Assembly: GCA_963783105.1 (NCBI GenBank)
Contig: CAWAMI010000002.1
Span: 248,001-312,000 of the forward strand
Source of the DNA: JAVEDQ01 sp963783105
GTDB taxonomy: Bacteria; Actinomycetota; Actinomycetes; Frankiales; Frankiaceae
Direction of reading: 5' to 3'
Length of the DNA: 64,000 bases
The notes beneath the pieces were generated by a model. That model was not told the origin of the DNA. It was given only the letters and a program-made list of their open reading frames with translations, and did not search any database. Positions 14,417 through 22,609 of the stretch are shown piece by piece. How positions within the stretch are numbered: position 1 is the first letter of the stretch; each line of letters starts with the position of its first letter. A program made the position numbers and the translations under genes.

Positions 14417-14716
14417 TCAGGCGGGAATCGTCACCTCGACGTCCACGGCCGTGCCCTTCTGGGCGACGACGCGGGACTCCCCGGCCCCCTGGGGAGACAG
14501 GGCGCGCAGCGTCCACTGCCCGGGGCGGGCGAAGAAGCGGAACTGGCCGGTCGCCGAGGTCACGACCTCGGCCGTGAACTCGTCGGAGGAGTCGAGCAGG
14601 CGCACGTAGGCGGATGCCACGGGCTGGCCGTCACGGGTGACGGTGCCCTGGATGACGGACTCCTTGTTGACGTCGACCCCGTCCAGCGAGAGGCCACCGA
14701 CAGGCGGAGAGCACAT
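14417..14716 (-). CDS. sseC: DUF1416 protein (SseC-like)
   Basis: 99 aa. Starts MCSPPVGGLSLDG and continues with VIQGTVTRDGQPVASAYVRL, DSSDEFTAEVVTSATGQFRF and FARPGQWTLRAL, a transthyretin/CNA-B-like beta sandwich typical of the SseC family. These genes almost always follow a CysA-type thiosulfate sulfurtransferase; the function is unproven. ATG 14716 lies one base past the sulfurtransferase stop. A slightly longer frame from GTG 14728 is open but would overlap more and fits the family start less well. Confidence 0.85.
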   Translation of the reverse strand: MCSPPVGGLSLDGVDVNKESVIQGTVTRDGQPVASAYVRLLDSSDEFTAEVVTSATGQFRFFARPGQWTLRALSPQGAGESRVVAQKGTAVDVEVTIPA

Positions 14717-14717
14717 A

Positions 14718-15547
<830 letters not shown>

Positions 15548-15551
<4 letters not shown>

Positions 15552-16054
15552 ACTTGCGCACCTCTTCTTGGAGTGGATCCGAGCTCCTGCTCGGGTCGGA
15601 CAGACGGACGGACGCCGGACCGGGAGGTGGCCCGGCGATAGATCAGGTACATCTCGCAGCCCAGGCAGATGCCGAAGGCGGCGTTGAGGAATGCGGCGGC
15701 CAGGGCGAACGCCGTGGCGACGAGGCCGACGGCCGTCCAGCCCGCGAACAAGCCCAGCGTGCCGACGGCGGCGAAGGTGGCGCCGACGGACTGGGCGAAC
15801 CGCAGCGGCGGCTCCGCCTCGAGCTCGGGTGGCGGCCCGAGCCGAGGACGCACGAGCCGGGCGAACAGCACCCCGTAGGGCGCCCGCCGCATTCCGAGGG
15901 CGGCGCCCGCGAGGAACACGAGGAACTGGGCGCCGAGCAGGACCCAGCTCTGGGTCAGCAGGACGACGGCCAGGACGACGCTCGTCACCCACGCCGCGAA
16001 CCGGGGCCCGCGCACGTCGACGAGTGACTCCTGCACGTACTGCTCCCCTGTCAT
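15548..16054 (-). CDS. DUF4395 membrane protein
   Basis: 168 aa. It has about four transmembrane segments (WVTSVVLAVVLLTQSWVLLG, GAQFLVFLAGAALGM, VGTLGLFAGWTAVGLVAT, AFALAAAFLNAAFGICLGCE) and a C-L-G-C pair (GICLGCEMY) near the end of the last helix. DUF4395 genes often sit with thioredoxin and sulfurtransferase genes, and the CxxC pair suggests a redox or sulfur-carrying role at the membrane. It is first in the operon, and its stop overlaps the cysA start. Confidence 0.82.
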
Positions 16055-16183
16055 GACCTTCGAGCGTTGCCCTGGGATCGGATGTGGCCGGATCGGCCGG
16101 GTGGACGAGCCGCGACGGCGAGATCGGGCGGGAACGACCCGCCGGGCCCGCGGCTCAGCGGGTGTGCTCAGCGACTGAGCGGG
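16055..16183 (-). promoter_or_regulatory. putative attenuator between leader peptide and operon
   Basis: The 129 nt between the leader-peptide stop and the DUF4395 ATG contain a 6-bp hairpin (16127-16132 with 16138-16143, loop of 5). It has no T-run. With the Cys-rich leader just upstream it is the logical place for cysteine-responsive attenuation or ribosome-stalling control; the competing structures are not resolved by eye. Confidence 0.35.
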
Positions 16184-16258
16184 TCAGCCGGAACACAGGC
16201 AGCTGCCCACGCGGCACAGGTCGACCGCGCGGCGCTTGACGAGCAAGGGGCTCTGCAT
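16184..16258 (-). CDS. Cys-rich leader peptide, 24 aa
   Basis: The frame from ATG 16258 reads MQSPLLVKRRAVDLC then RVGSCLCSG and stop, with three cysteines in the last ten residues. It matches the style of actinobacterial leader peptides with a VDL(C)RV...C core placed before cysteine and sulfur operons. Mycobacterial poly-Cys leaders are reported to attenuate downstream genes in response to cysteine. A -10-like TACGGT ends about 9 nt before the ATG, so the leader may be nearly leaderless. It precedes the DUF4395-cysA-sseC operon. Confidence 0.75.
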   Translation of the reverse strand: MQSPLLVKRRAVDLCRVGSCLCSG

Positions 16259-16347
16259 GACCCGCCCACCGTACCGAACCCGCGGTGAGAAGGAGGTTTC
16301 GGTTCCTCCGATGCCGCACACGCTGCGTCTTCGCGACTCGGCGGAGC

Positions 16348-16818
16348 TCAGGCGACCGTCTCGGCGAGCGCGGCGAGCACCTGGTCGCGGCGCGGCACGC
16401 CGGATGCCCGGCGCACCTCCCGGCCGTCGGCGTCGAGGACGAGCGTGGTCGGCGTCCGCCGGACGTCGAGCCGGCGGACCAGCGCCAGAGTCGCATCGCT
16501 GTCCGCCACGTCCACCTCGACGTGCCGGACCCCGGTCACCGCGTCGGCCGCGTCCGTCAGCAGCCGGCGCGTCGCCCGGCAGGGGGCGCAGAAGGCGGAC
16601 GAGAACTGCAGCAGGGTGCCACGGGCGCCCGGCTCGAGGCCCAGTTCGGCGAGAACGGGGCGGAGGTCCGGGGAGGCGTGCCCCGTGGACGGCTCGCTGG
16701 ACGGCCCGGATGCGGCCGCCGCTCCCGTCGTACGGACGCGGCCGTTCCGCACCCGGAACAGCGCGCCCGCCGCGGTCGCGAGCGCGAGCGTGACGAGCAG
16801 GACGGCGAGACCGGTCAT
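16348..16818 (-). CDS. membrane-anchored thioredoxin-like protein
   Basis: 156 aa. An N-terminal signal anchor (MTGLAVLLVTLALATAAGAL) precedes a linker and a thioredoxin domain with the redox pair F-C-A-P-C-R and the cis-Pro stretch RRTPTTLVLDADG. The predicted location is the extracytoplasmic face of the membrane. It corresponds in position to thiX (Rv0816c) of M. tuberculosis as I remember it. It lies upstream of the leader peptide on the same strand, so read-through could link it to the sulfurtransferase operon. Confidence 0.85.
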   Translation of the reverse strand: MTGLAVLLVTLALATAAGALFRVRNGRVRTTGAAAASGPSSEPSTGHASPDLRPVLAELGLEPGARGTLLQFSSAFCAPCRATRRLLTDAADAVTGVRHVEVDVADSDATLALVRRLDVRRTPTTLVLDADGREVRRASGVPRRDQVLAALAETVA

Positions 16819-16898
16819 GTCCGCTCCAAGGCTGCCACGTGTGCCGGCATTCCGCCCACAGCGTTCACCCCGCAGCGTCCATCCCGCCGATCACGCGC

Positions 16899-17687
16899 TC
16901 AACCCGCCGACCGCGTGTCCAGCGTCAGGCCGTCGCCCTTCGCGGCGAACAGGACGCCCTCGTCCGTCAGCCGGGCCGAGTCGAGTTCGACGCCGAACGG
17001 CAGACCCTTGATGGAGAAGCGCACGGTCAACGCCTCCCGCGCCGGCCCCTCGGCGAAGCCCGGGAGGAAGCCGGTGACGGCCTCGACCGCCGTCGGGCGG
17101 ATGGTGACCTTCTCCCCGTCGACGTCGACCCGCGCGTCGCCGGAGAGACTGAGCGACCGGTCGAGGATGGGCACCAGCACCGACCCGGTCACCTTCACCG
17201 CGTCTCCCGACCGCCGGACGGTCACCTTCGGCACCTCGACACGGTTCGCGAGGTAGGCGTTCAGGTCCTCGTAGGTGACGAGCACGCTGCCCCGGGCGTG
17301 GTCGACGGGCACCGAGTTGACGGTCCCGCTCAGCAGGTCACCGAGGTCGACGCGCACCCCCTCCGCGTCGACCGTGACCTCCGAGAGACGCAGGCCGTCC
17401 CGTTCGAGACCGCGCGCGGTGGCCGTCGCCTGCTTGTAGCGGCCGCGGATCACCTGCGTGAGGAACGGGAAGCCGTGGATGTCGACCTCGGGCTTGGCGG
17501 CGAGATCCTGACTCTGTTGCACCCGGTCGGCGATCTGGTTCTCGGCGATGCCGGCCGCGACCCGGTCGATGGCCACGAGGACGACCAGCACGACGACCAG
17601 CGCCACCAGCCGTCGCACGCCCTTGTTCGGCTGACGCCTCTGCGGGGACGCCGGCGCTTCCGTAGCGGTCAACCCGCGACCCACCAT
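16899..17687 (-). CDS. LmeA-like DUF2993 lipid-binding protein
   Basis: About 262 aa. A basic N-terminus and one membrane anchor (VRRLVALVVVLVVLVAIDRV) are followed by a DUF2993 domain: AENQIADRVQQ, EVDIHGFPFLTQVIRGRYKQ and LDSARLTDEGVLFAAKGDG. LmeA binds phospholipids in the periplasm and supports mannan/lipomannan elongation in mycobacteria. The start is uncertain: ATG 17687 and GTG 17684 overlap the upstream gene, and TTG 17672 would overlap its stop by 4 nt (TTGA). It is the last member of a tightly overlapping four-gene chain. Confidence 0.82.
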   Translation of the reverse strand: MVGRGLTATEAPASPQRRQPNKGVRRLVALVVVLVVLVAIDRVAAGIAENQIADRVQQSQDLAAKPEVDIHGFPFLTQVIRGRYKQATATARGLERDGLRLSEVTVDAEGVRVDLGDLLSGTVNSVPVDHARGSVLVTYEDLNAYLANRVEVPKVTVRRSGDAVKVTGSVLVPILDRSLSLSGDARVDVDGEKVTIRPTAVEAVTGFLPGFAEGPAREALTVRFSIKGLPFGVELDSARLTDEGVLFAAKGDGLTLDTRSAG

Positions 17688-18568
17688 CCGACGAGGTAGA
17701 CGGCCGGCACGGCCGCGACGACCGGCAGGAGCGCGGCGACGGTCCGCAGCGCCGCTCGTTCCCGTACCCCCACCTCGGTCGTCATGCGCACGACGCCGAA
17801 GTCGACGACCAGCGCGAAGGCCGCCGCCGCGCCGCCGGCGGCGAGCGCGTAGCCCGCCGCGAGGTCCTCGGCGGTCGCGCCGTAGCGACCGGCGACGAGG
17901 GCGGCGACGACGAAGGCCGCCGGGCGCACCAGCTCCGCCGGGCCGGGCACGATCCGGGCGGCGGTCATCGCGACAGCCACCCCGACCAGTGCCGTGAGCG
18001 CGACGCCTTCCCCGGAGCGGAACTCGAGCAGCGGTAGCAACAGGCTCGCCGCGGTCACCAGCACCACACCCGACAGCGCGGCGGCGAGGCCGGCGGTGAC
18101 GTCCCGCCGCTGTCGCCGGGCGAGCTGGAGCACGATCGCGGCGAGCAGCGCGAGGCCGATCACGCCCGCGACCGACCCTGCGTTGGCGTCGTCGTCCCGG
18201 AGCAGCAGGGAGTCGCTGGCGAGGGCGGCCAGGCCGACCAGTGCTGCGGTCGCCAGCGAGGACTGCAGCACGGCCAGCCAGCACACACCGAGCAGCAGTT
18301 GGACGACGAGCACGGCCGCCGCGAGGGCGGGCCGACCGGCTGCCGCGCCCGCCGCCAGCGCGGCGACGCCGAGAAGCGCGGCGAGAGCGATCAGCGGGGA
18401 GCGCGCCTCGGCGGGGGCCGCCGGCCGGGAGGGGACGGCGGCCGACCCCGGACGCGGAGGCCGAGCGGCGGGCATCTCCTCGGCTCCCATCGCAGCAGTG
18501 AACGGATCGGCGGCGACCGACCCGAGGGTGATTCTGGCGTACCGGGCGCCCTGACGCCGCTCAACCAC
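17669..18568 (-). CDS. polytopic membrane protein, unknown function
   Basis: About 299 aa if GTG 18568 is used, overlapping the MoaD-like gene by 8 nt. A Pro/Ala-rich cytoplasmic tail of about 60 residues precedes roughly nine predicted membrane helices rich in Ala, Val and Leu. Internal starts at ATG 18490 or ATG 18475 are possible. I do not recognise a family. Its tight coupling to a MoaD/ThiS-like protein on one side and an LmeA-like protein on the other suggests a role in envelope biogenesis. Confidence 0.7.
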   Translation of the reverse strand: MVERRQGARYARITLGSVAADPFTAAMGAEEMPAARPPRPGSAAVPSRPAAPAEARSPLIALAALLGVAALAAGAAAGRPALAAAVLVVQLLLGVCWLAVLQSSLATAALVGLAALASDSLLLRDDDANAGSVAGVIGLALLAAIVLQLARRQRRDVTAGLAAALSGVVLVTAASLLLPLLEFRSGEGVALTALVGVAVAMTAARIVPGPAELVRPAAFVVAALVAGRYGATAEDLAAGYALAAGGAAAAFALVVDFGVVRMTTEVGVRERAALRTVAALLPVVAAVPAVYLVGWWVAG

Positions 18569-18821
18569 CCGCGAAGGGCGGCAGCACCTCGACGACGGTG
18601 CCCGGCGCGAGGGCGACGTCCCGGTCGCGCAGCGGCGAGCCGTCGACGAGGAACGAGCTGTAGCTCAGCACCCGGGCGAGTCGCTCCCCGTGCCGAGCGC
18701 CGCAGACCTCCTCGACGTCCGCCAGCGAGCCGGCCGGCACGATCTCCTCCGCGCATCCGGCGGCGGCGCGGGCGGAGGCCCAGTACCGGACGGTCAGCGT
18801 CTCGCTCCCGGAGCCGCTCAT
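18561..18821 (-). CDS. MoaD/ThiS-family ubiquitin-like sulfur carrier
   Basis: 86 aa. Beta-grasp protein with TLTVRYWASARAAAG at the start, LVDGSPLRDRDVALAPG in the middle and the diagnostic C-terminal Gly-Gly (VVEVLPPFAGG). Such proteins are adenylated and thiocarboxylated at the terminal Gly to donate sulfur for molybdopterin or thiamin synthesis. No MoaE or ThiG neighbour is present, so the pathway is open. ATG 18821 overlaps the hydrolase stop as ATGA. Confidence 0.85.
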   Translation of the reverse strand: MSGSGSETLTVRYWASARAAAGCAEEIVPAGSLADVEEVCGARHGERLARVLSYSSFLVDGSPLRDRDVALAPGTVVEVLPPFAGG

Positions 18822-19702
18822 GGCGCGCTCCCGTCGATCGCGTCGGCCCCCTCCGGCCAGGCGGCAGCGCGCTCCCCGGCCGCCATGTCCGCGAGCGCCC
18901 GCCCCAGCCGGTCCAGCAGCGCCGGCACGTCGGAGCGCGCAGCGGACTCTTCCGCGTGGCCGAGGCCGGACACGAGCCACAGGGTGGTGCGATCGCCGGC
19001 GGACGCGTCCAGGGCCTTCGCGTGGTCCCAGCCGAAGTAGTGGTCCTCGTCGCCGTGCACGAGCAGCAGCGGCACATCGATCCGGGCCACCGACTCGACG
19101 GGCGACAGCGGCGTGGACGACCAGCCGCCGGCCGGGTCGATCCGGACCTTGAGGAAGCGACGCGCGATGGCGCGTCCGATCCGGGTCTCGATCATCCGGT
19201 GCAGCCTGCGCATCGGGACGGTGTCCCGCACCTCCCAGCGACTGACGGCGCTGACGGTCGCGACCGCGTCCACTCCGCAGCTGACGCGCCGGCCGTGCAC
19301 CTGCTCCCCGACCAGCGCGGCGTGACGCAGGACACACGTGCCGCCCATCGACCAGCCGAGGGACACGACGCGCGCATATCCGAGCCGTCGGGCCTCCGCG
19401 ACGGCCGCGTCGATGTCGAGCACCTCGCGATCGCCGAGCGTGGAGTGGCCGCTCGACCGTCCGTGGCCGCGGAGGTCCACGACAAGGAAACCCGCGCCCG
19501 GCGCGCTGCGGCGCAGGTCAGCGACGATGGCGCGGACAGCCGGGGTCTCCGAGGAGCCGCTGAAGCCGGGGGCGAGCACGACCGCGAAGGCCTCTTCCCC
19601 GCTCGCCACCGACGGCGAGTCGAGGGGAGGGACGTGGACGAGCGCCAGCCTTTCCCCGTCCGCCGTCGCCAGCTCCCGGGTATCCCAACTGATTTCTGAC
19701 AT
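18818..19702 (-). CDS. alpha/beta hydrolase
   Basis: 294 aa from ATG 19702. The full catalytic set is visible: oxyanion region VVLAPGFSGS, LRGHGRS, nucleophile elbow GWSMGG, acid in LVHGDEDHYF and His in SGLGHAEES. The substrate is unknown. It heads an overlapping chain with the MoaD/ThiS-like protein, a membrane protein and an LmeA-like protein. It is divergent from the GlnR-type regulator. Confidence 0.85.
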   Translation of the reverse strand: MSEISWDTRELATADGERLALVHVPPLDSPSVASGEEAFAVVLAPGFSGSSETPAVRAIVADLRRSAPGAGFLVVDLRGHGRSSGHSTLGDREVLDIDAAVAEARRLGYARVVSLGWSMGGTCVLRHAALVGEQVHGRRVSCGVDAVATVSAVSRWEVRDTVPMRRLHRMIETRIGRAIARRFLKVRIDPAGGWSSTPLSPVESVARIDVPLLLVHGDEDHYFGWDHAKALDASAGDRTTLWLVSGLGHAEESAARSDVPALLDRLGRALADMAAGERAAAWPEGADAIDGSAP

Positions 19703-19771
19703 TTGCGACGTCTCACATCCTCGCCCGGACTCTGAGGCTGCCCTCTGCGGGTGACGGGACGAGCACTGGTC

Positions 19772-19777
19772 TATTCT
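19772..19777 (+). promoter_or_regulatory. -10 element TATTCT upstream of the GlnR-like gene
   Basis: TATTCT lies in a locally AT-richer stretch 58 bp before the GTG start at 19836. No good -35 box is visible at 17 bp. Confidence 0.35.
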
Positions 19778-19835
19778 GACCACGAACCGGGTCAACGACG
19801 CCCCGCCTCGTACACACGATTGTTCGGAGGATGTC

Positions 19836-20543
19836 GTGGCGGCCGTCTTGCTGCTCACCACGTCCCGGGTCGGCCCCGCCGAGGTGCTCCCGGGTCTGTC
19901 ACTGCTCCCGCACGACGCGCGGATCGCAATGCCGGAAGTGTCGGCGCTCATCGACGCCCCCGCCGTCGACGCCGTGCTCGTCGATGCCCGGCGCGATCTC
20001 GTCGGCGCGCGCGGCCTCTGTCGGCTGCTGCGCACCACGGGCGTCTCGGTGCCGCTGATCGCAGTGCTCACCGAGGGCGGCCTCGTCGCCGTCTCCGCCG
20101 AGTGGGGGCTCGACGACGTCCTGCTCGCGACCGCCGGTCCGGCCGAGATCGACGCCCGCCTGCGGCTCGCGTCCGGACGCGCCCAGCTCGACCGCAGCGC
20201 CCGCGACTCGGCGGTGCGCGTCGGTGAGCTGACCATCGACGAGACCACCTACTCGGCGAAGCTGCGCGGCGAGGCGCTGGAGCTCACCTTCAAGGAGTTC
20301 GAGCTGCTGAAGTTCCTCGCCCAGCACCCCGGCCGGGTCTTCACCCGCGCGCAGCTGCTGCAGGAGGTCTGGGGCTACGACTACTACGGCGGCACCCGCA
20401 CCGTCGACGTCCACGTTCGGCGGCTGCGCGCCAAGCTCGGGACCGAGCACGAGGCCCTGATCGGCACCGTGCGGCACGTCGGCTACAAGTTCGTCACGCC
20501 GCCGGTCGAGCCGCTGCCGGAGCAGGTGTCCGTCGACGCCTGA
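19836..20543 (+). CDS. GlnR/OmpR-family winged-helix regulator
   Basis: 235 aa from GTG 19836, with GGAGG 5 nt upstream. An atypical receiver-like domain (residues about 1-115) keeps an Asp in VDAVLVDARRD but lacks the full acidic pocket, as in GlnR. The C-terminal winged helix is canonical: LTFKEFELLKFLAQHPGRVF, QLLQEVWGYDYYGGTRTVDV, HVRRLRAKLG and VGYKFV. It resembles Rv0818, which precedes mshD (Rv0819) in M. tuberculosis, and the same order holds here. Targets cannot be read from the window. Confidence 0.85.
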   Translation: MAAVLLLTTSRVGPAEVLPGLSLLPHDARIAMPEVSALIDAPAVDAVLVDARRDLVGARGLCRLLRTTGVSVPLIAVLTEGGLVAVSAEWGLDDVLLATAGPAEIDARLRLASGRAQLDRSARDSAVRVGELTIDETTYSAKLRGEALELTFKEFELLKFLAQHPGRVFTRAQLLQEVWGYDYYGGTRTVDVHVRRLRAKLGTEHEALIGTVRHVGYKFVTPPVEPLPEQVSVDA

Positions 20544-20595
20544 CGGGCGCGAACCGCTCCCCGCTGGTCGCCCCGGAGGGGCGGTCCGGCGGCGC

Positions 20596-20601
20596 TAACC
20601 T
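20596..20601 (+). promoter_or_regulatory. -10 element TAACCT of a leaderless mshD promoter
   Basis: TAACCT ends 6 nt before GTG 20608, which has no Shine-Dalgarno sequence. The hexamer is identical to the one upstream of the methyltransferase micro-ORF. Confidence 0.5.
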
Positions 20602-20607
20602 GCGCAG

Positions 20608-21567
20608 GTGGCCCCCTCCTCTGCTGCCGCGGCCTCGGCCAGCGCGTCCCTGACCGCTCCTGACGTCGAGGCCGTCCGCGACCTCGTCGCCGACGCCCTC
20701 GAGGCCGACGCCGTCGCGCCCCTGTCCGAGGAAGCCCGACTGCGGTTGCGTGCACAGCCGACCGAGGGAGTGATCCACCTGCTCGCCCGGGCCGTCGCTC
20801 CGGGCGGGGTCGGGCGCGGGGGCGGCGGCTCGGTCGTCGGCTACGCCCAGCTCGAGACGGCCGGGGACGCATCCGACGTCCGGGCCGAGCTGGTGGTCAC
20901 CCCCGAGGCGCGCGGCCGCGGGGTGGGCGGCACGCTCGTGGAGGCGCTGCTCCACGAACGCGGCACCTCGCCGCTGCAGATCTGGGCGCACGGCGACCTG
21001 GAGCCGGCACGACGGCTCGCCGCACGGTTCGGCTTCGAGCGCGTCCGCGAGCTGCGGCAGCTCCGTGCCCCGCTCGAGCAGCCGCCTGCGGAACCCGTGC
21101 TGCCCGAAGGGATCCGCGTCCGTACCTTCACGCCCGGACGGGACGAGGCGGCCTGGCTGGCGCTGAACGCCCGCGCCTTCGCCACCCACCCGGAGCAGGG
21201 CGGGTGGACGGAGCGGGACCTGCTGCTCCGCGAACAGGAACCCTGGTTCGACCCGGACGGCTTCTTCCTCGCCGAGCGCGGCGAGCGGCTCGTCGGGTTC
21301 CACTGGACGAAGGTCGAGGACGCGTCGACAGCGAACGGCGCCGGCGAGGTCTACGTGCTGGGCGTCGACCCCGACGAGGCGGGCAACGGCCTCGGCTCCG
21401 CGCTCACCGCCGTCGGGCTGCGGCACCTGCACGGGCGCGGGCTGCGGACGGTGCTGCTCTACGTCGAGGCCACGAACGCGCCCGCGCTCGCCGTCTACGA
21501 ACGAGCCGGCTTCCGGCCACACGCGGTCGACGTCGGCTACCGCTACCCCGGGGACACGTCGGCCTGA
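20608..21567 (+). CDS. mshD: mycothiol synthase MshD
   Basis: 319 aa with tandem GNAT domains. MshD acetylates the cysteinyl amine of Cys-GlcN-Ins with acetyl-CoA, the last step of mycothiol synthesis. The first domain shows AELVVTPEARGRGVGGTLVE, and the second shows GEVYVLGVDPDEAGNGLGSA followed by LYVEATNAPALAVYERAGF, the acetyl-CoA loop and the conserved C-terminal part. Size and layout match known MshD. mshA lies about 19 kb upstream in the window. The start is probably leaderless. Confidence 0.93.
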   Translation: MAPSSAAAASASASLTAPDVEAVRDLVADALEADAVAPLSEEARLRLRAQPTEGVIHLLARAVAPGGVGRGGGGSVVGYAQLETAGDASDVRAELVVTPEARGRGVGGTLVEALLHERGTSPLQIWAHGDLEPARRLAARFGFERVRELRQLRAPLEQPPAEPVLPEGIRVRTFTPGRDEAAWLALNARAFATHPEQGGWTERDLLLREQEPWFDPDGFFLAERGERLVGFHWTKVEDASTANGAGEVYVLGVDPDEAGNGLGSALTAVGLRHLHGRGLRTVLLYVEATNAPALAVYERAGFRPHAVDVGYRYPGDTSA

Positions 21568-21617
21568 ACGAGGACGCGCCCGAGCCCCGCAGCTCGCACC
21601 CGCGCAGCCGATCGACG

Positions 21618-22463
21618 TCAGGTCGTCGCGGTCACGCCCTCCTCCGCCTCCCGCTGCGCCGGCGGGGCCGGTGCGAAGCCGGCGAGCATCGCCTCGAGCG
21701 CTGCCTGGTCCGGACCGACGAACGGCGTCATCGAGGGGGCCATCGACAAGGTCTCGAGAAACCCCTCGATCGGTGTCGTCGTCGGCGGGAGGTGGGTGCT
21801 GAGCATCAGGGAGGGGTTCATCGCCCGCATCGTCTCGAGGGTGCGGGCGAACATCTGCGGAGCAACGTTCGGCAGCCAGGGGCTCTCGACGGAGGTCCAC
21901 AACAGCTGAGCGGCCCGCAGGTCGTCGGCCGGGATGCCGCCGATGTCGTCCGCGGTGGCCTGCTCGACCGAGGCCAGCGGTGCCCCGAAGCAGTCGGAGC
22001 TGAAGCATGTGCCCGTTGATTCGTCGAGGAAGCCGGTGGTCGCCGGGCTGTCGTAGACCGGCGGCTTGAAGGCGGTGATGCGGCGGTCGCCGAGGTCCAG
22101 CGACTGGCCCGGGTTGAGCAGGTAGACCCGGTCCATCGGCAGGGGCCGCTCCGTGGAGAGGATGCCGACGGACAGGAACGTGGTGACGACCTTGGCCTCC
22201 GGGGCGGCGTCCAGCAGGTCGTACAGGCCGCCGGTGTGGTCACGGTCGGGGTGCGTCAGATAGATCCACCGGACGTCCGCCGGGTCCATCACGGTGGCGA
22301 GGTCGTCGAGGAAGGTCTTGTCCGCGTTGCCGAGGCCGGTGTCGACCACGAGCGGTTGCTCGGCATGGAGCACGAACGCGTTGACCGGGAGGACGCCGAG
22401 GGTCGGCACCTCCGCGGAGTCGCTCAACACCGTCACGTCACGGATCGGCCGGTGGAACTGCAT
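21618..22463 (-). CDS. MBL-fold metallo-hydrolase
   Basis: 281 aa from ATG 22463, with GGGAG about 6 nt upstream. The metal motif reads H-P-D-R-D-H (LTHPDRDHTGG), so the second metal His of the usual HxHxDH is an Asp. This recalls the diiron ODP/flavodiiron branch, which uses HxExDH. Other ligands are LVVDTGLGNADK, SSDCFGAP with its Asp, and LMLSTHLPP. The predicted role is a diiron oxygen/NO-sensing or hydrolytic protein; no flavodoxin domain is present. It is convergent with mshD and lies downstream of the P450 on the same strand. Confidence 0.8.
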   Translation of the reverse strand: MQFHRPIRDVTVLSDSAEVPTLGVLPVNAFVLHAEQPLVVDTGLGNADKTFLDDLATVMDPADVRWIYLTHPDRDHTGGLYDLLDAAPEAKVVTTFLSVGILSTERPLPMDRVYLLNPGQSLDLGDRRITAFKPPVYDSPATTGFLDESTGTCFSSDCFGAPLASVEQATADDIGGIPADDLRAAQLLWTSVESPWLPNVAPQMFARTLETMRAMNPSLMLSTHLPPTTTPIEGFLETLSMAPSMTPFVGPDQAALEAMLAGFAPAPPAQREAEEGVTATT

Positions 22464-22609
22464 GGGGGGCTCCCATCTCGCGGTCGCGGGATCTCGAGTC
22501 GGGGGATCTCGACCGGGATCTCGAAGAGAGGACGGCCGAAGGGTAGGAGCCTCCTCACTTCCCGCGCAGCCCCCTCCGGCGAAGATGCAGCCGACGAAGA
22601 TCGGGCGCG

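Noticed and set aside
16899..18284. Long minus-strand frame of 461 codons
   Set aside because: Only the C-terminal part is the LmeA-like protein; the rest is a shadow of the overlapping membrane-protein gene and lacks codon bias.
22480..22530. Repeated GATCTCGA boxes upstream of the MBL gene
   Set aside because: Copies are imperfect and irregularly spaced, so I could not call an operator or CRISPR-like array.
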